Source of the DNA: Anderseniella sp963759095
GTDB lineage: Bacteria; Pseudomonadota; Alphaproteobacteria; Rhizobiales; Aestuariivirgaceae
Length of the DNA stretch: 64,000 bases
Direction of reading: 5' to 3'
NCBI GenBank assembly: GCA_963759095.1
Contig: CAVWYF010000029.1
Span: 1 to 64,000 of the forward strand
Each line of letters opens with the position of its first letter. Positions within the stretch are counted from its first letter, which is position 1. The notes under the pieces are model-generated. The model did no database searches, was not told the DNA's origin, and saw nothing but the letters and a program-made list of their open reading frames with translations. Made by a program: the position numbers and the translations under genes. Of this stretch, positions 43,971 to 53,129 are shown piece by piece.

Positions 43971-44055
43971 GCGGGCGTGGCGGAATTGGTAGACGCACTA
44001 GATTTAGGTTCTAGCGGTGAAAGCTGTGGGGGTTCAAGTCCCTCCGCCCGCACCA
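43971..44055 (+). tRNA. tRNA-Leu (UAG)
   Basis: The acceptor stem GCGGGCG pairs with CGCCCGC and is followed by an encoded A-CCA (44052-44055). The anticodon stem CTAGA/TCTAG holds the loop TTTAGGT with anticodon UAG. A long variable arm and the T-arm GGTTCAAGTCC complete an 85-nt leucine tRNA. It sits directly ahead of tig, as in related genomes. Confidence 0.96.
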
Positions 44056-44159
44056 GAGACTAAACGATCAGGGACTGTTGAATTTAACTGAAGGTTCGTA
44101 TTGTCCGGGTGGAACCGGCGTCGGCCTTTGATGTAAGGCTCATAAGGATATTGAACATC

Positions 44160-45644
44160 ATGCAGGTGACCGAAACACTCAATGAAGGCCTCAAGCGCGA
44201 GCTTAAAGTCGTCATTCCGGCAGGAGACCTTCAGACTCGTGTAGACGAGCGGCTGGAAGAATTGAAAGCCACGGCCCAGATCAAGGGATTTCGGCCTGGC
44301 AAGGTACCGATTGGTCACCTTAAAAAATTGTATGGCCAGTCGGCCATGGCGGAAGTCGTCCAGAAATCCATTGAGACATCAAGCACCGAAGCCCTGAATG
44401 AAAAGAGCCTCAAGGCTGCCTATCAACCGGAGATCGTGTTACCGGAAGACGAAAAGGATGTGCAGGCGGTAATGAGCGGTGATGCTGATCTGTCCTTCAC
44501 CATGAACTTTGAAATAGTCCCTGATATCGAGATCAAGGACTTCAAGAACCTCAAGGTTGAAAAGCTGGTGGTTGAGGTCACGGATGATCATCTCGACGAA
44601 GCTCTGGAAAGTATTGCCGGCCAGTACAAGGACTATGAAGACCGTGCCAAGGGTGCGGCTGAAGACGGCGATCGCGTCACCATCAGCTTTGTAGGCAAGG
44701 TTGACGGCGAAGTGTTCGAGGGCGGTACCGCAGATGATGTGCCGCTGGAACTGGGTTCAGGTTCGTTTATACCGGGGTTTGAAGAGCAGTTGGTCGGCGC
44801 AAAATCTGGTGATGAAAAGACCGTCAAGGTTGCCTTTCCGGCGGAGTATGGTGTTGAGCACCTGGCCGGCAAGCCTGCTGAATTCGACGTGAAAGTCTCC
44901 AAGATTGAACAGCCGAAGGCTGCCAACATCGATGAAGCATTTGCCGAAAAGCTCGGCATGGAAAGCGTCGACAAGCTCAAGGAAATGGTCAAGGAACGTA
45001 TCGCTGATGAGTTTGGCAACATGTCCAGTGCCAAGATGAAACGCGATATGCTCGATGCGCTGGACGCAGAGTACAAGTTCGACCTGCCGCTAAAGTTGGT
45101 GGATCAGGAATTTGAGCAGATATGGGCTGCTCTTGAACGCGAGATGGAAGGTGAAGGCAAGACCTTCGCCGATGAGGACACCACCGAAGAAGAGGTTCGC
45201 ACCGAATACAAGGCCATTGCAGAACGCCGTGTGCGTCTTGGCTTGGTCATCGGTACCATCGGTGAGGCCGCCGGCGTCACCGTTGGTGATGAAGAACTGC
45301 AGCGCGGCCTGATGGACCGGGCACGCCAGTTCCCGGGTCAGGAAAAGGAAGTGTTTGAGTTCTATCGCAACAATCCGAATGCGCTGGTCGAAATCCGCGG
45401 ACCGCTGTTTGAGCAAAAGGTAGTCGATCATATTGCTGAAGCCGCGACCGTCAGCGAGCGCTTGGTCAGCCGGGAGTCATTGCAGCACATGCTGGAACAT
45501 GACCACGAGCATGGCGAAGACTGTGATCATCCCGATCATGATCATGGGTCAGATGCAAAGCCCGCCAAGAAAGCTGCTGCCAAGAAGCCAGCAGCCAAAA
45601 AGGCACCGGTCAAGAAAGCCGCCGCCAAGAAAAAGGCTGACTGA
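44160..45644 (+). CDS. tig: Trigger factor
   Basis: The 494-residue chaperone has the ribosome-binding signature GFRPGKVPIGHLKKLYG, an FKBP-type isomerase domain (GDRVTISFVGKVDG, GSGSFIPGFEEQLVGA) and the C-terminal helical arms. It greets nascent chains at the ribosome exit. ATG 44160 matches the usual MQVTETLNEGLKRE start. After the normal end the tail has seven histidines in a DHEHGEDCDHPDHDHG stretch and a Lys/Ala-rich end resembling histone H1. The His-rich part could bind metal and the basic end could contact RNA; both are inference. Confidence 0.94.
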   Translation: MQVTETLNEGLKRELKVVIPAGDLQTRVDERLEELKATAQIKGFRPGKVPIGHLKKLYGQSAMAEVVQKSIETSSTEALNEKSLKAAYQPEIVLPEDEKDVQAVMSGDADLSFTMNFEIVPDIEIKDFKNLKVEKLVVEVTDDHLDEALESIAGQYKDYEDRAKGAAEDGDRVTISFVGKVDGEVFEGGTADDVPLELGSGSFIPGFEEQLVGAKSGDEKTVKVAFPAEYGVEHLAGKPAEFDVKVSKIEQPKAANIDEAFAEKLGMESVDKLKEMVKERIADEFGNMSSAKMKRDMLDALDAEYKFDLPLKLVDQEFEQIWAALEREMEGEGKTFADEDTTEEEVRTEYKAIAERRVRLGLVIGTIGEAAGVTVGDEELQRGLMDRARQFPGQEKEVFEFYRNNPNALVEIRGPLFEQKVVDHIAEAATVSERLVSRESLQHMLEHDHEHGEDCDHPDHDHGSDAKPAKKAAAKKPAAKKAPVKKAAAKKKAD

Positions 45645-45663
45645 TTTCGAACCAAATCCGAGG

Positions 45664-46098
45664 TCACAAATAGCCGATGAACCGCCCGCAGACGAGCGCG
45701 CCGGTCCAGGTGGCAAGAGAGATCAGGGCGGCCCATGTGGTCGCCCTGTTTCGTGCCAGGTACAGCGCATTCAAAACACCCAGGCTGATCAGGACCAGTT
45801 TGATCTGAAACAGCGGCATGGCGGCGTACTTGCGGGCATCAGTGGTGAACAGCAAGCCACCGGCCAGCAACGCCAGCACAAAGCCGGCCATTGCCACCGG
45901 CACCAGTACGCGGGCCAGCCCGTCGGCCCCGACAGATCTCCACAGTCCAAGATAGCGAAGGTCCAGCGAAACAATTGAGCCAAACAGCAGCGCGATACCA
46001 GCAATATGGGCAGTGTTGACGATCGGGTACAACCAGCGCCAGGTGCGCATGGCATCGCCCAGAGCCGATTGTTCCAGGCTCAAAAGCAGGTGTTCCAC
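45664..46098 (-). CDS. DUF6644-like membrane protein
   Basis: The 144-residue protein has four hydrophobic segments and the stretch RTWRWLYPIVNTAHIAGIAL, which matches the small inner-membrane family I know as DUF6644. Nothing is known of its function. It follows the exported DUF6152 gene with only two bases between, so the two are co-transcribed; related pairs occur in other proteobacteria. Confidence 0.65.
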   Translation of the reverse strand: MEHLLLSLEQSALGDAMRTWRWLYPIVNTAHIAGIALLFGSIVSLDLRYLGLWRSVGADGLARVLVPVAMAGFVLALLAGGLLFTTDARKYAAMPLFQIKLVLISLGVLNALYLARNRATTWAALISLATWTGALVCGRFIGYL

Positions 46099-46100
46099 CT

Positions 46101-46466
46101 CTAATCCCGATTCGGGTACAGGTCGTATAATTTGCCATCTATGGTGATGCGCTCCGCTTTGACCCGCTTTTCGGCTGCATCAGTTGAGCGGCCGCCGGAA
46201 ACCTTGACTTCGGTACCGGGTGCGAGCAGCTTTTCATCCAGGCCGGCACGCTCGTGGCGCCAGGGCTGGCCTGCCTCAACGGTCCAGATTTCACCATCTG
46301 CGTCCACTTCCAGCACACCATGCGGGTTACCCAGGCGAGCGCTCTTGATGATCCCGGTGAGCTCAAAGTTTCCATCGGCCGTCCAGCGCCAGCCGTGATG
46401 CGCCATCACCGGCCCTGCAAAAGCGAGGCTAGTAAGCCATGTAATGAGACTGCGGCGATTGATCAT
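46101..46466 (-). CDS. DUF6152-like exported protein
   Basis: The 121-residue protein starts at ATG 46466 behind AAGGAG and has a signal peptide ending near VMAHHGW. The mature part ELTGIIKSARLGNPHGVLEV and GQPWRHERAGLDEKLL fits the DUF6152 family as I remember it, a small beta-rich periplasmic domain. The His-His after cleavage might bind metal. It is encoded directly ahead of a DUF6644-like membrane protein, so the two probably act together. Confidence 0.65.
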   Translation of the reverse strand: MINRRSLITWLTSLAFAGPVMAHHGWRWTADGNFELTGIIKSARLGNPHGVLEVDADGEIWTVEAGQPWRHERAGLDEKLLAPGTEVKVSGGRSTDAAEKRVKAERITIDGKLYDLYPNRD

Positions 46467-46619
46467 GATATTCTCCTTAGAGCAACATGCGTTCAAGTGA
46501 ACCCATAAAGTTGCTCGATCACTTTGAAAGCGATCAGGTTTATGGTTTTTGGTTGATTTAACCAGAAATCATCCTGATCTTGTTGCAGGCAGCAACTGTG
46601 ACGTGCCAATACAACAACC

Positions 46620-48176
46620 ATGCAAGCAGATTATATCATCATCGGGGCAGGGTCAGCGGGTTGTGCGCTGGCGTCACGCTTAAGTGAAAATCCTGACGTT
46701 CGCGTATTGTTGCTGGAAGCAGGCGGCAACAACACCTCTGCGCTGCTGCGTGCACCTGCGGGTTTCGCTGCCCTGTTGCCATGGCCGATCTGCAATTGGG
46801 CCTTCAAGACCGAACCTCAGCCAGGCCTGAAAGGACGCAAGGGGTACCAGCCCCGTGGCAAAGGCCTCGGTGGCTCGTCAGCGATCAACGCCATGGTCTA
46901 CACGCGCGGCCGCGAAAGCGACTACGATGACTGGGAGGTTTCGGGGTGGCGCTGGCGTGATGTTGAACCCTCATTCGCTGCGCTGGAAAGCGGTGGCCTG
47001 ACTGTAAGTGATCAGGCAGAACCGTTTGCGGCATCTACCATGTTTCTTGAAGCCTGTGCGGCGTCCGGTGTGCCTCAGATGCCAGGATTTGACGAATTGG
47101 ACACAGAAGCGTCCGGCCTGTATCGCACCACGATCCGGGACGGTGAAAGATGTTCATCAGCTGATGCATTTTTGCGGCCCGTCAGCGATCGCAAGAACCT
47201 GACCGTGCTGACCGGGGCAAGGGCCGGCGGTATCCTGATTTCTGAAGGCCATGCCGTTGGCGTGCGCTACCACAAGGACAGGGCATGGCGCGAGGCGCTT
47301 GCCACTCACGAAGTGATCCTGTGTGCAGGCGTTTTTCAGACCCCGCAATTGCTGATGCTGTCCGGCATCGGCCCGTCTCGAGAGCTGCAGGCACATAATA
47401 TCCCGGTCCTGCTTGATATGCCGGGAGTAGGGGCGAACCTTCAGGACCATGTCGATTACGTCATGACCTACAAGACAAAAGCAGGTCCGGAGACGCTTGG
47501 GGCATCTGCAAGTGGCGGCAAGGCGATCATGGATGCCGTGAAGCAATGGCGAAACCACCGCACGGGAAAGCTGACATCACCGATTGCTGAAGCAGGTGCC
47601 TTTATAAAGAGCCGTGACGACTTGGAGACACCGGACCTGCAATTGCATTTTGCACCTGGCATTGTGGACAATCATGGCCGCAAGATGCACGCCGGGCATG
47701 GCATGTCGATCCATCTGTCACTGCTTAAGCCGAATTCGAGAGGCCGGGTTTCCCTCAACTCCAGGGACCCGCTCCAGGCACCACAGATCAACCCGCAGTA
47801 TTTGTCCCATACAGATGATGTCAACCGGTTGGTGACAGGCTTCAAAAGGGTCCGGGAGCTGTTTCAACATGAGGCGTTCGCGTCCATCCGGCGTAAGGAA
47901 ATGCACACGCACGGCGTGAACAGCGATGCCGAAATCATCAACTGGATCCGGAAACGCGCCGATACACTCTATCACCCGGTCGGGACCTGCCGTATGGGCG
48001 GAGCGGAAGAGGCGATGAGTGTCGTCGGACCTGATCTCAAGGTAAATGGTATTGACGGGTTACGCGTGGCGGACGCCTCCGTGATGCCTCGGATCATCTC
48101 CGCCAACACAAATGCAGCTGCCATGATGATCGGCTGGCGCGCCGGCGGCCTGATTACCAAACAATCGGAGCTCTGA
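46620..48176 (+). CDS. GMC-family alcohol/choline dehydrogenase
   Basis: The 518-residue FAD enzyme opens with the ADP-binding DYIIIGAGSAGCALASRLSE and has the GMC signature PRGKGLGGSSAINAMVYTRG near residue 80 and the second GMC pattern GVFQTPQLLMLSGIGPS. The active-site histidine is in YHPVGTCRMGG. Members oxidise choline, alcohols or related hydroxyl compounds. No betaine aldehyde dehydrogenase gene adjoins it, so choline is only one option. It is convergent with the orphan dctP gene. Confidence 0.88.
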   Translation: MQADYIIIGAGSAGCALASRLSENPDVRVLLLEAGGNNTSALLRAPAGFAALLPWPICNWAFKTEPQPGLKGRKGYQPRGKGLGGSSAINAMVYTRGRESDYDDWEVSGWRWRDVEPSFAALESGGLTVSDQAEPFAASTMFLEACAASGVPQMPGFDELDTEASGLYRTTIRDGERCSSADAFLRPVSDRKNLTVLTGARAGGILISEGHAVGVRYHKDRAWREALATHEVILCAGVFQTPQLLMLSGIGPSRELQAHNIPVLLDMPGVGANLQDHVDYVMTYKTKAGPETLGASASGGKAIMDAVKQWRNHRTGKLTSPIAEAGAFIKSRDDLETPDLQLHFAPGIVDNHGRKMHAGHGMSIHLSLLKPNSRGRVSLNSRDPLQAPQINPQYLSHTDDVNRLVTGFKRVRELFQHEAFASIRRKEMHTHGVNSDAEIINWIRKRADTLYHPVGTCRMGGAEEAMSVVGPDLKVNGIDGLRVADASVMPRIISANTNAAAMMIGWRAGGLITKQSEL

Positions 48177-48219
48177 ACGCGGGAAGCCGAAACTTCCCGC
48201 GTTACTTCTTAGACGGTGC

Positions 48220-49311
48220 TTATATGCCGAGCACACGGTTGCGCTGATTTGAGAATTCGATCTCGGCAACTTTGCGGAAGCCGCCAAGTTCGCGCAGCTT
48301 GACCTGGAAGTCGTCATTGATTTTTGCGGCCAGGGCGGAATGGTTGCGGGTTTCCTCGAATACTTCCTTGGCTGCGACGCCGAACGTGTCCCAGACATCT
48401 TCGTTGAACGAGCGCAGGTTCACACCGTGATCATTGATCAACTTGCTGAGATACTCACCATTATTGGCCGAGGCTTCTTCGTGTTGAGCAGCATGTTCTT
48501 CGTTGCAGGCAGCCGTGATGATGGCCTTCTCGGTTGCCGACAGGCCTTCCCAGAACTTCTGGTTCATGCCGAAAGCGAGACCGCCGCCTGGTTCATGCAT
48601 GCCGGCGGTGTAGTAGAACTTGGCCGCTTCATAGAACTTCATGAAGTAGTCATTGTAGGGGCCAACCCATTCGGTTGCCTCGATAGCGCCTGACACAAGG
48701 TTTTCATAAATCTGGCCGCCGGGAAGCGATACGGTGGAAACGCCGAGCTTGGACATCACCGTGCCGCCAAGGCCTGGAATACGCATTTTCAGGCCCTTGA
48801 GATCATCCGCCGAGTTGATTTCCTTGTTGAACCAGCCGCCCATCTGGGTGCCGGTGCCCCCGCATGGCAGCGCCTTCAGACCGAACGAGCCGGACAGTTC
48901 GTCCCACAAGGCCTGGCCACCCTTGAACTTGATCCAGGCATTCCATTCAGGTGACGTCATGCCGAACGGCACCGAAGTGAAATAGGCAAATGCAGGATGT
49001 TTGCCGACCCAGTAATAGTCAGCCGCAATATAGGCTTGCGAATTGCCGGATGCCACGTCGTCAAACACGTCAAACGCGCCTACACGTTCGCCTGCGGCAA
49101 AGTATGTGGTGGTGATTGCACCTTCGGTGAGTTCGGTAATGCGGGCTGCGAGACGCTGGGCACTGATACCAAGACCCGGAAAATCCCGCGGCCAGGTGGA
49201 AACGATTACCAGTTCTTTCCTGGCTTGTGCTATTGCCGGTGTGGCGAGTGTCGCAGCGGCTGCGGCCGTGCCTGCAAGGGCTGCTCCCTTGATAAATTTA
49301 CGGCGTTCCAT
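48220..49311 (-). CDS. dctP: Orphan TRAP transporter substrate-binding protein DctP (TakP-like)
   Basis: The 363-residue periplasmic protein begins with a Tat-like leader, MERRKFIKGAALAG. The mature domain has LKGLKMRIPGLGG and GAIEATEWVGPYNDYFMKFYE, which is the DctP pattern; the W-P-R-D-F-P-G-L stretch is seen in TakP-type proteins that bind 2-oxo acids. No DctQ or DctM gene lies beside it, so it either serves a permease elsewhere or is an orphan. It could substitute for the partly seen DctP at the start of the window only if the permease were shared. Confidence 0.87.
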   Translation of the reverse strand: MERRKFIKGAALAGTAAAAATLATPAIAQARKELVIVSTWPRDFPGLGISAQRLAARITELTEGAITTTYFAAGERVGAFDVFDDVASGNSQAYIAADYYWVGKHPAFAYFTSVPFGMTSPEWNAWIKFKGGQALWDELSGSFGLKALPCGGTGTQMGGWFNKEINSADDLKGLKMRIPGLGGTVMSKLGVSTVSLPGGQIYENLVSGAIEATEWVGPYNDYFMKFYEAAKFYYTAGMHEPGGGLAFGMNQKFWEGLSATEKAIITAACNEEHAAQHEEASANNGEYLSKLINDHGVNLRSFNEDVWDTFGVAAKEVFEETRNHSALAAKINDDFQVKLRELGGFRKVAEIEFSNQRNRVLGI

Positions 49312-49441
49312 TCAAAAATTCTCCCAAGTTCAATTGTTTGTTTTTTATTTTAGGCCATGTTGGCGCGCGCCACCAAGCCCGCCACTATCAGAACAGAAAC
49401 CATGTTCTTTGCCAATATGGAGATTTGTTGCCACAGGCCCC

Positions 49442-49473
49442 TTTGACTGGAGCGGCAATTCGCCTATCTATTG
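49442..49473 (+). promoter_or_regulatory. Candidate heat-shock (sigma-32) promoter of clpP
   Basis: TTTG at 49442-49445, exactly 17 bases, then CCTATCTATTG. This is close to the alphaproteobacterial heat-shock consensus CTTG-N17-CYTATNTNNG, with one mismatch in the -35 box and the final G one base late. It lies about 80 bases ahead of the clpP start. Confidence 0.55.
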
Positions 49474-49554
49474 TGCATCATTCAAGCGTCACGATTCTTT
49501 TGTGTATGTGACGGTTTCCACTCACCTGTTCTTAAAAACAAGGCCTGCTTTCCA

Positions 49555-50190
49555 ATGCGCGATCCGATTGAAACTTATGCTCAGCTCGTCCCCATGGTGG
49601 TGGAGCAAACAAACCGCGGCGAACGCTCCTATGACATTTTTTCGCGGATGCTCAAGGAGCGCATCATCTTCATAACCGGCCCGGTTGAAGATCAGATGTC
49701 AACGCTGGTCGTGGCACAATTGCTGTTTCTTGAGGCTGAAAATCCCAAGAAAGAAATCGCCATGTACATCAATTCGCCTGGCGGCGTGGTTTCGTCCGGC
49801 CTGGCAGTTTACGATACCATGCAATTCATCAAACCGGCGGTTTCCACCACGGTGATCGGGCAGGCGGCTTCCATGGGGTCCCTCCTGCTGGCCGGCGGGG
49901 AGAAGGGCATGCGCTTCGCCTTGCCGAACGCCCGGGTCATGGTTCACCAGCCGTCCGGCGGCTTCCAGGGCCAGGCATCGGATATCGAACGCCATGCTCA
50001 GGACATTATCAAGATCAAGAAACGTCTGAACGAGATTTACGTGAACCATACAGGGCAGAGCTACGATACGATTGAAAACACGCTCGACCGCGACCATTTC
50101 CTGACTGCTGCAGAAGCAAAGGATTTCGGTCTTGTCGACGAGGTTATCGACAAACGGCCCGACACCGGTGGAGATGACGCCAAGAAATGA
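49555..50190 (+). CDS. clpP: ATP-dependent Clp protease proteolytic subunit
   Basis: The 211-residue serine protease has Ser106 in GQAASMGSLLL and His131 in MVHQPSGG, with the remaining catalytic aspartate further on. ATG 49555 gives MRDPIETYAQLVPMVVE, the alphaproteobacterial start. Fourteen subunits make the chamber that degrades proteins unfolded by ClpX. ClpX follows 303 bases downstream. A heat-shock-like promoter precedes it. Confidence 0.96.
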   Translation: MRDPIETYAQLVPMVVEQTNRGERSYDIFSRMLKERIIFITGPVEDQMSTLVVAQLLFLEAENPKKEIAMYINSPGGVVSSGLAVYDTMQFIKPAVSTTVIGQAASMGSLLLAGGEKGMRFALPNARVMVHQPSGGFQGQASDIERHAQDIIKIKKRLNEIYVNHTGQSYDTIENTLDRDHFLTAAEAKDFGLVDEVIDKRPDTGGDDAKK

Positions 50191-50228
50191 TGTTCAATCG
50201 TCGGTGGGGCACGTGAATTGCATACAAC

Positions 50229-50284
50229 TTTAATTGCATATGAGTTGCATAGCGGTTTTAATTGCATATGAGTTGCATAGCGGT
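50229..50284. repeat. Tandem 28-bp repeat between clpP and clpX
   Basis: Two adjoining 28-bp copies, each containing TAATTGCATATGAGTTGCAT and AGCGG, fill 50229-50284. A related ATTGCATAC lies just before them. They occupy the 303-bp gap between clpP and clpX, which otherwise holds only AT-rich sequence and no gene. They may be control sites for clpX. Confidence 0.7.
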
Positions 50285-50493
50285 TTTCGACGTGTTCTGG
50301 ATGTAAGTATATCACAAAGCGGTTCATACTGACGCGGCTTGTTAATCATTTGTTGATTGTTCATCGTCGAGCATGGTGAAATGTAAAGATTCGAAGATTG
50401 CCGGTCTCGAACTCGATTGTTCCAGACTGTTTGAGTTTCAACTTGGCCTGACAGCGTCAGGTGACGGTTCAATGATGGACCGAAGGAGTACAG

Positions 50494-51786
50494 ATGACAA
50501 AGTCCGGCGACGGTGAGTTCAAGAATACCCTGTATTGCTCATTCTGCGGCAAAAGCCAGCATGAAGTTCGCAAGCTGATTGCGGGACCAACCGTGTTCAT
50601 CTGCGATGAATGCGTTGAGTTGTGCATGGATATCATTCGCGAAGAAAACAAGACTTCGCTGGTGAAGTCTCGTGACGGTGTGCCGACACCGACTGAGATT
50701 TGCACTGTGCTGGATGATTATGTAATCGGGCAGTTCCAGGCAAAGCGTGTATTGTCGGTTGCTGTTCACAATCATTACAAGCGTCTGGCGCATGCAGCCA
50801 AGAACAATGATGTCGAACTGGCAAAGTCCAATATCCTGCTTGTCGGCCCGACCGGATGCGGCAAGACATTGCTGGCGCAGACCCTTGCCCGGATCATTGA
50901 TGTACCGTTCACGATGGCTGATGCGACCACGCTGACCGAGGCCGGTTATGTGGGCGAAGATGTTGAAAACATCATCCTCAAGCTGCTGCAATCAGCCGAC
51001 TACAATGTCGACCGGGCGCAGCGCGGTATTGTCTATATCGATGAAATCGACAAGATTTCGCGGAAGTCCGACAATCCGTCCATCACACGTGATGTGTCAG
51101 GTGAAGGTGTACAGCAGGCTTTGCTGAAGATCATGGAAGGCACAGTTGCGTCGGTTCCGCCGCAAGGTGGCCGCAAGCATCCGCAGCAGGAGTTCCTGCA
51201 GGTGGATACCGCCAACATCCTGTTCATTTGTGGCGGCGCGTTTGCCGGACTTGACAAGATCATATCCTCACGTGGCAAGGGAGCCGGTATTGGCTTCGGC
51301 GCTGATGTGAAAGAGCCGGATGACAAGAAGACAGGTGAACTCCTGCGTGAGCTGGAGCCGGAGGATTTGCTGAAGTTCGGCCTGATTCCCGAGTTCGTAG
51401 GCCGTCTGCCGGTTATCGCGACGCTTGAAGATCTGGACGAAGCTGCACTGGTCGAAATTCTTTCTGAACCGAAGAATGCCCTTGTGAAGCAGTACCAGCG
51501 TCTATTTGAAATGGAAGATGTCAATCTCAACATTACCGAAGATGCCTTGTCTGCAATCGCGGTAAAGGCGATCGCACGCAAAACCGGTGCTCGTGGCCTG
51601 CGTTCCATCATGGAAGGCATCCTGCTTGATACCATGTATGACCTGCCGGGAATGGATGGTGTTGAGGAGGTGGTGATTTCTGCTGAAGTCGTAACCGGAG
51701 AAGCCAAGCCGTTGATGATCTATTCGGACAAGGACAAGAGCGTGAAGCCCAAGTCAAAGGTTGCAAGCGGGCCGGGCAGCGCCTGA
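50494..51786 (+). CDS. clpX: ATP-dependent Clp protease ATP-binding subunit ClpX
   Basis: The 430-residue protein has an N-terminal zinc finger (Cys15, Cys18, Cys37, Cys40), Walker A GPTGCGKTLLAQTLA, Walker B VYIDEIDKI, the ClpP-contact loop IGF (GAGIGFGADV) and the C-terminal sensor GARGLRSIMEGIL. It unfolds tagged proteins and feeds them to ClpP; in alphaproteobacteria it is essential for cell-cycle control. A terminator follows at 51815. Confidence 0.97.
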   Translation: MTKSGDGEFKNTLYCSFCGKSQHEVRKLIAGPTVFICDECVELCMDIIREENKTSLVKSRDGVPTPTEICTVLDDYVIGQFQAKRVLSVAVHNHYKRLAHAAKNNDVELAKSNILLVGPTGCGKTLLAQTLARIIDVPFTMADATTLTEAGYVGEDVENIILKLLQSADYNVDRAQRGIVYIDEIDKISRKSDNPSITRDVSGEGVQQALLKIMEGTVASVPPQGGRKHPQQEFLQVDTANILFICGGAFAGLDKIISSRGKGAGIGFGADVKEPDDKKTGELLRELEPEDLLKFGLIPEFVGRLPVIATLEDLDEAALVEILSEPKNALVKQYQRLFEMEDVNLNITEDALSAIAVKAIARKTGARGLRSIMEGILLDTMYDLPGMDGVEEVVISAEVVTGEAKPLMIYSDKDKSVKPKSKVASGPGSA

Positions 51787-51814
51787 CCCCGGATTTGCAT
51801 AAGCAGCGATATTG

Positions 51815-51846
51815 AACCCGGTCAACCTGTTTCTGACCGGGTTTTT
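51815..51846 (+). terminator. Intrinsic terminator of clpX
   Basis: AACCCGGTCA (51815-51824) pairs with TGACCGGGTT (51834-51843) and continues into a T run. The 297 bases that follow, up to 52143, hold no gene I can support; a small CAACAC-cttc-GTGTTG hairpin lies near 51950. Confidence 0.85.
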
Positions 51847-52143
51847 TCATGTCGTGCTGTCAGTGCGAAGGCACTTTGAATTTTGCGCATTTTAAACTCC
51901 TTCATGCATGGGCGAGCAGATTGTCTTGTGGCTGACATGACGAAAATCCAACACCTTCGTGTTGCGCCAAGATAGTAAATACTCCGGGTTTCAAAACTCG
52001 ATCCGGTTCACGAAATCATCATTGAGACCGCCATTTTGCTCCCACGAAGTTCACCTATGGTGTGAACCTCATGATCGGAACTATGCCGGGTTGGCCAGTT
52101 GGTCTGCAGCCAGATTTAGTCCATATTCAGGAGCCGATGTCTC

Positions 52144-52977
52144 ATGTCCTCACGTGCCAGAACAATGACCCGGATTATTGCCTTTTTGAGCGTCTGGCTG
52201 GTGGTTTCAGGTTTTGGCTTTTCGTCAAAGGCCCCGCAAGCCTGGGAGGACTGGGCGCAAAGCAACCCGCAGGACACCAGGGTGATTGATCATGGCGAAT
52301 GGACTGCACTGCTGAAAAAATACGTAAAGCCGGGCAGATCAGGGCTCAACACATTCGCGTACGGCAAAGTGACGGCGGGCGCTAAAGCCGCACTGCAAAA
52401 CTATATCAGATCGCTCGAGGCCGTTGAGGTGACCGGTTACAGCAGAGACGAGCAACTGGCATATTGGATAAATCTCTACAATGCGGTGACGATCAGGGTG
52501 GTGCTGGATCATTATCCGGTCAAAACAATCCGTGACATCGATATATCAGGGTTTCTCAAGAATGGGCCATGGCAGAAAGAGCTTGTAACGGTGGAACAAA
52601 CACCACTGACGCTTGATCACATTGAACACGCTATTCTGCGTCCGATCTGGAAGGATCCGCGCATACATTACGGCGTCAATTGTGCATCAGTTGGTTGCCC
52701 GAACCTGCAGATGTCAGCATTTACCGGCAAGACCGCCTCCGCCCAACTTGACGCCGGCGCCAGATCCTACGTCAACTCAACCCGTGGTATCGAAATCGGC
52801 CGGCGCGGCAACGTGTCGGTTTCCTCGATCTATTCCTGGTTTGCTCATGATTTCGGCAATTCGGAAACCGGTGTGATGTAGCATCTTCTCAAATTCGCCA
52901 ATCCTGATCTGGCAGAAAAGCTGACCAAAGCCGGACGCATTTCCGACACTCATTACGACTGGTCGCTGAACGAATAA
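52144..52977 (+). pseudogene. Exported DUF547 protein cut by an in-frame TAG
   Basis: The frame from ATG 52144 reads a signal peptide and a DUF547 domain: QLAYWINLYNAVTIRVVL, HYGVNCASVGCPNL and SSIYSWFAHDFG are the family's cysteine/histidine landmarks. A TAG at 52879-52881 (codon 246) stops it after GVM. The frame then continues for 31 codons, HLLKFANPDLAEKL up to THYDWSLNE, to TAA at 52977. Those codons are the normal end of the family (YDWSLN is conserved). So the gene lost only its last 32 residues, by a single base change such as CAG to TAG or by a miscall. TAG is an ordinary stop elsewhere in the window. Confidence 0.85.
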
Positions 52978-53129
52978 TGGTCCACAATTCCGGCTTTCGG
53001 AGCCAAAATACCTGGTTATGGGTACCAGAATGGCCTTCCATTGGCCTTATTCCTGTGGCAAAAAAGGTACATCTGGGAGAATCTTTTTGCTTTCGGATCA
53101 GCGGGTTTGATGAATGTGGGGTTATAGGG

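Noticed and set aside
46620..48176. GMC gene as choline dehydrogenase betA
   Set aside because: No betB, betI or choline transporter adjoins it, so only the family name is justified.
50229..50284. Tandem 28-bp repeats as a CRISPR array
   Set aside because: The copies abut without spacers and there is no cas gene.
52879..52881. TAG read as an amino acid (pyrrolysine or reassigned code)
   Set aside because: dctQ, nuoB and nuoE end in TAG, so it is an ordinary stop here.
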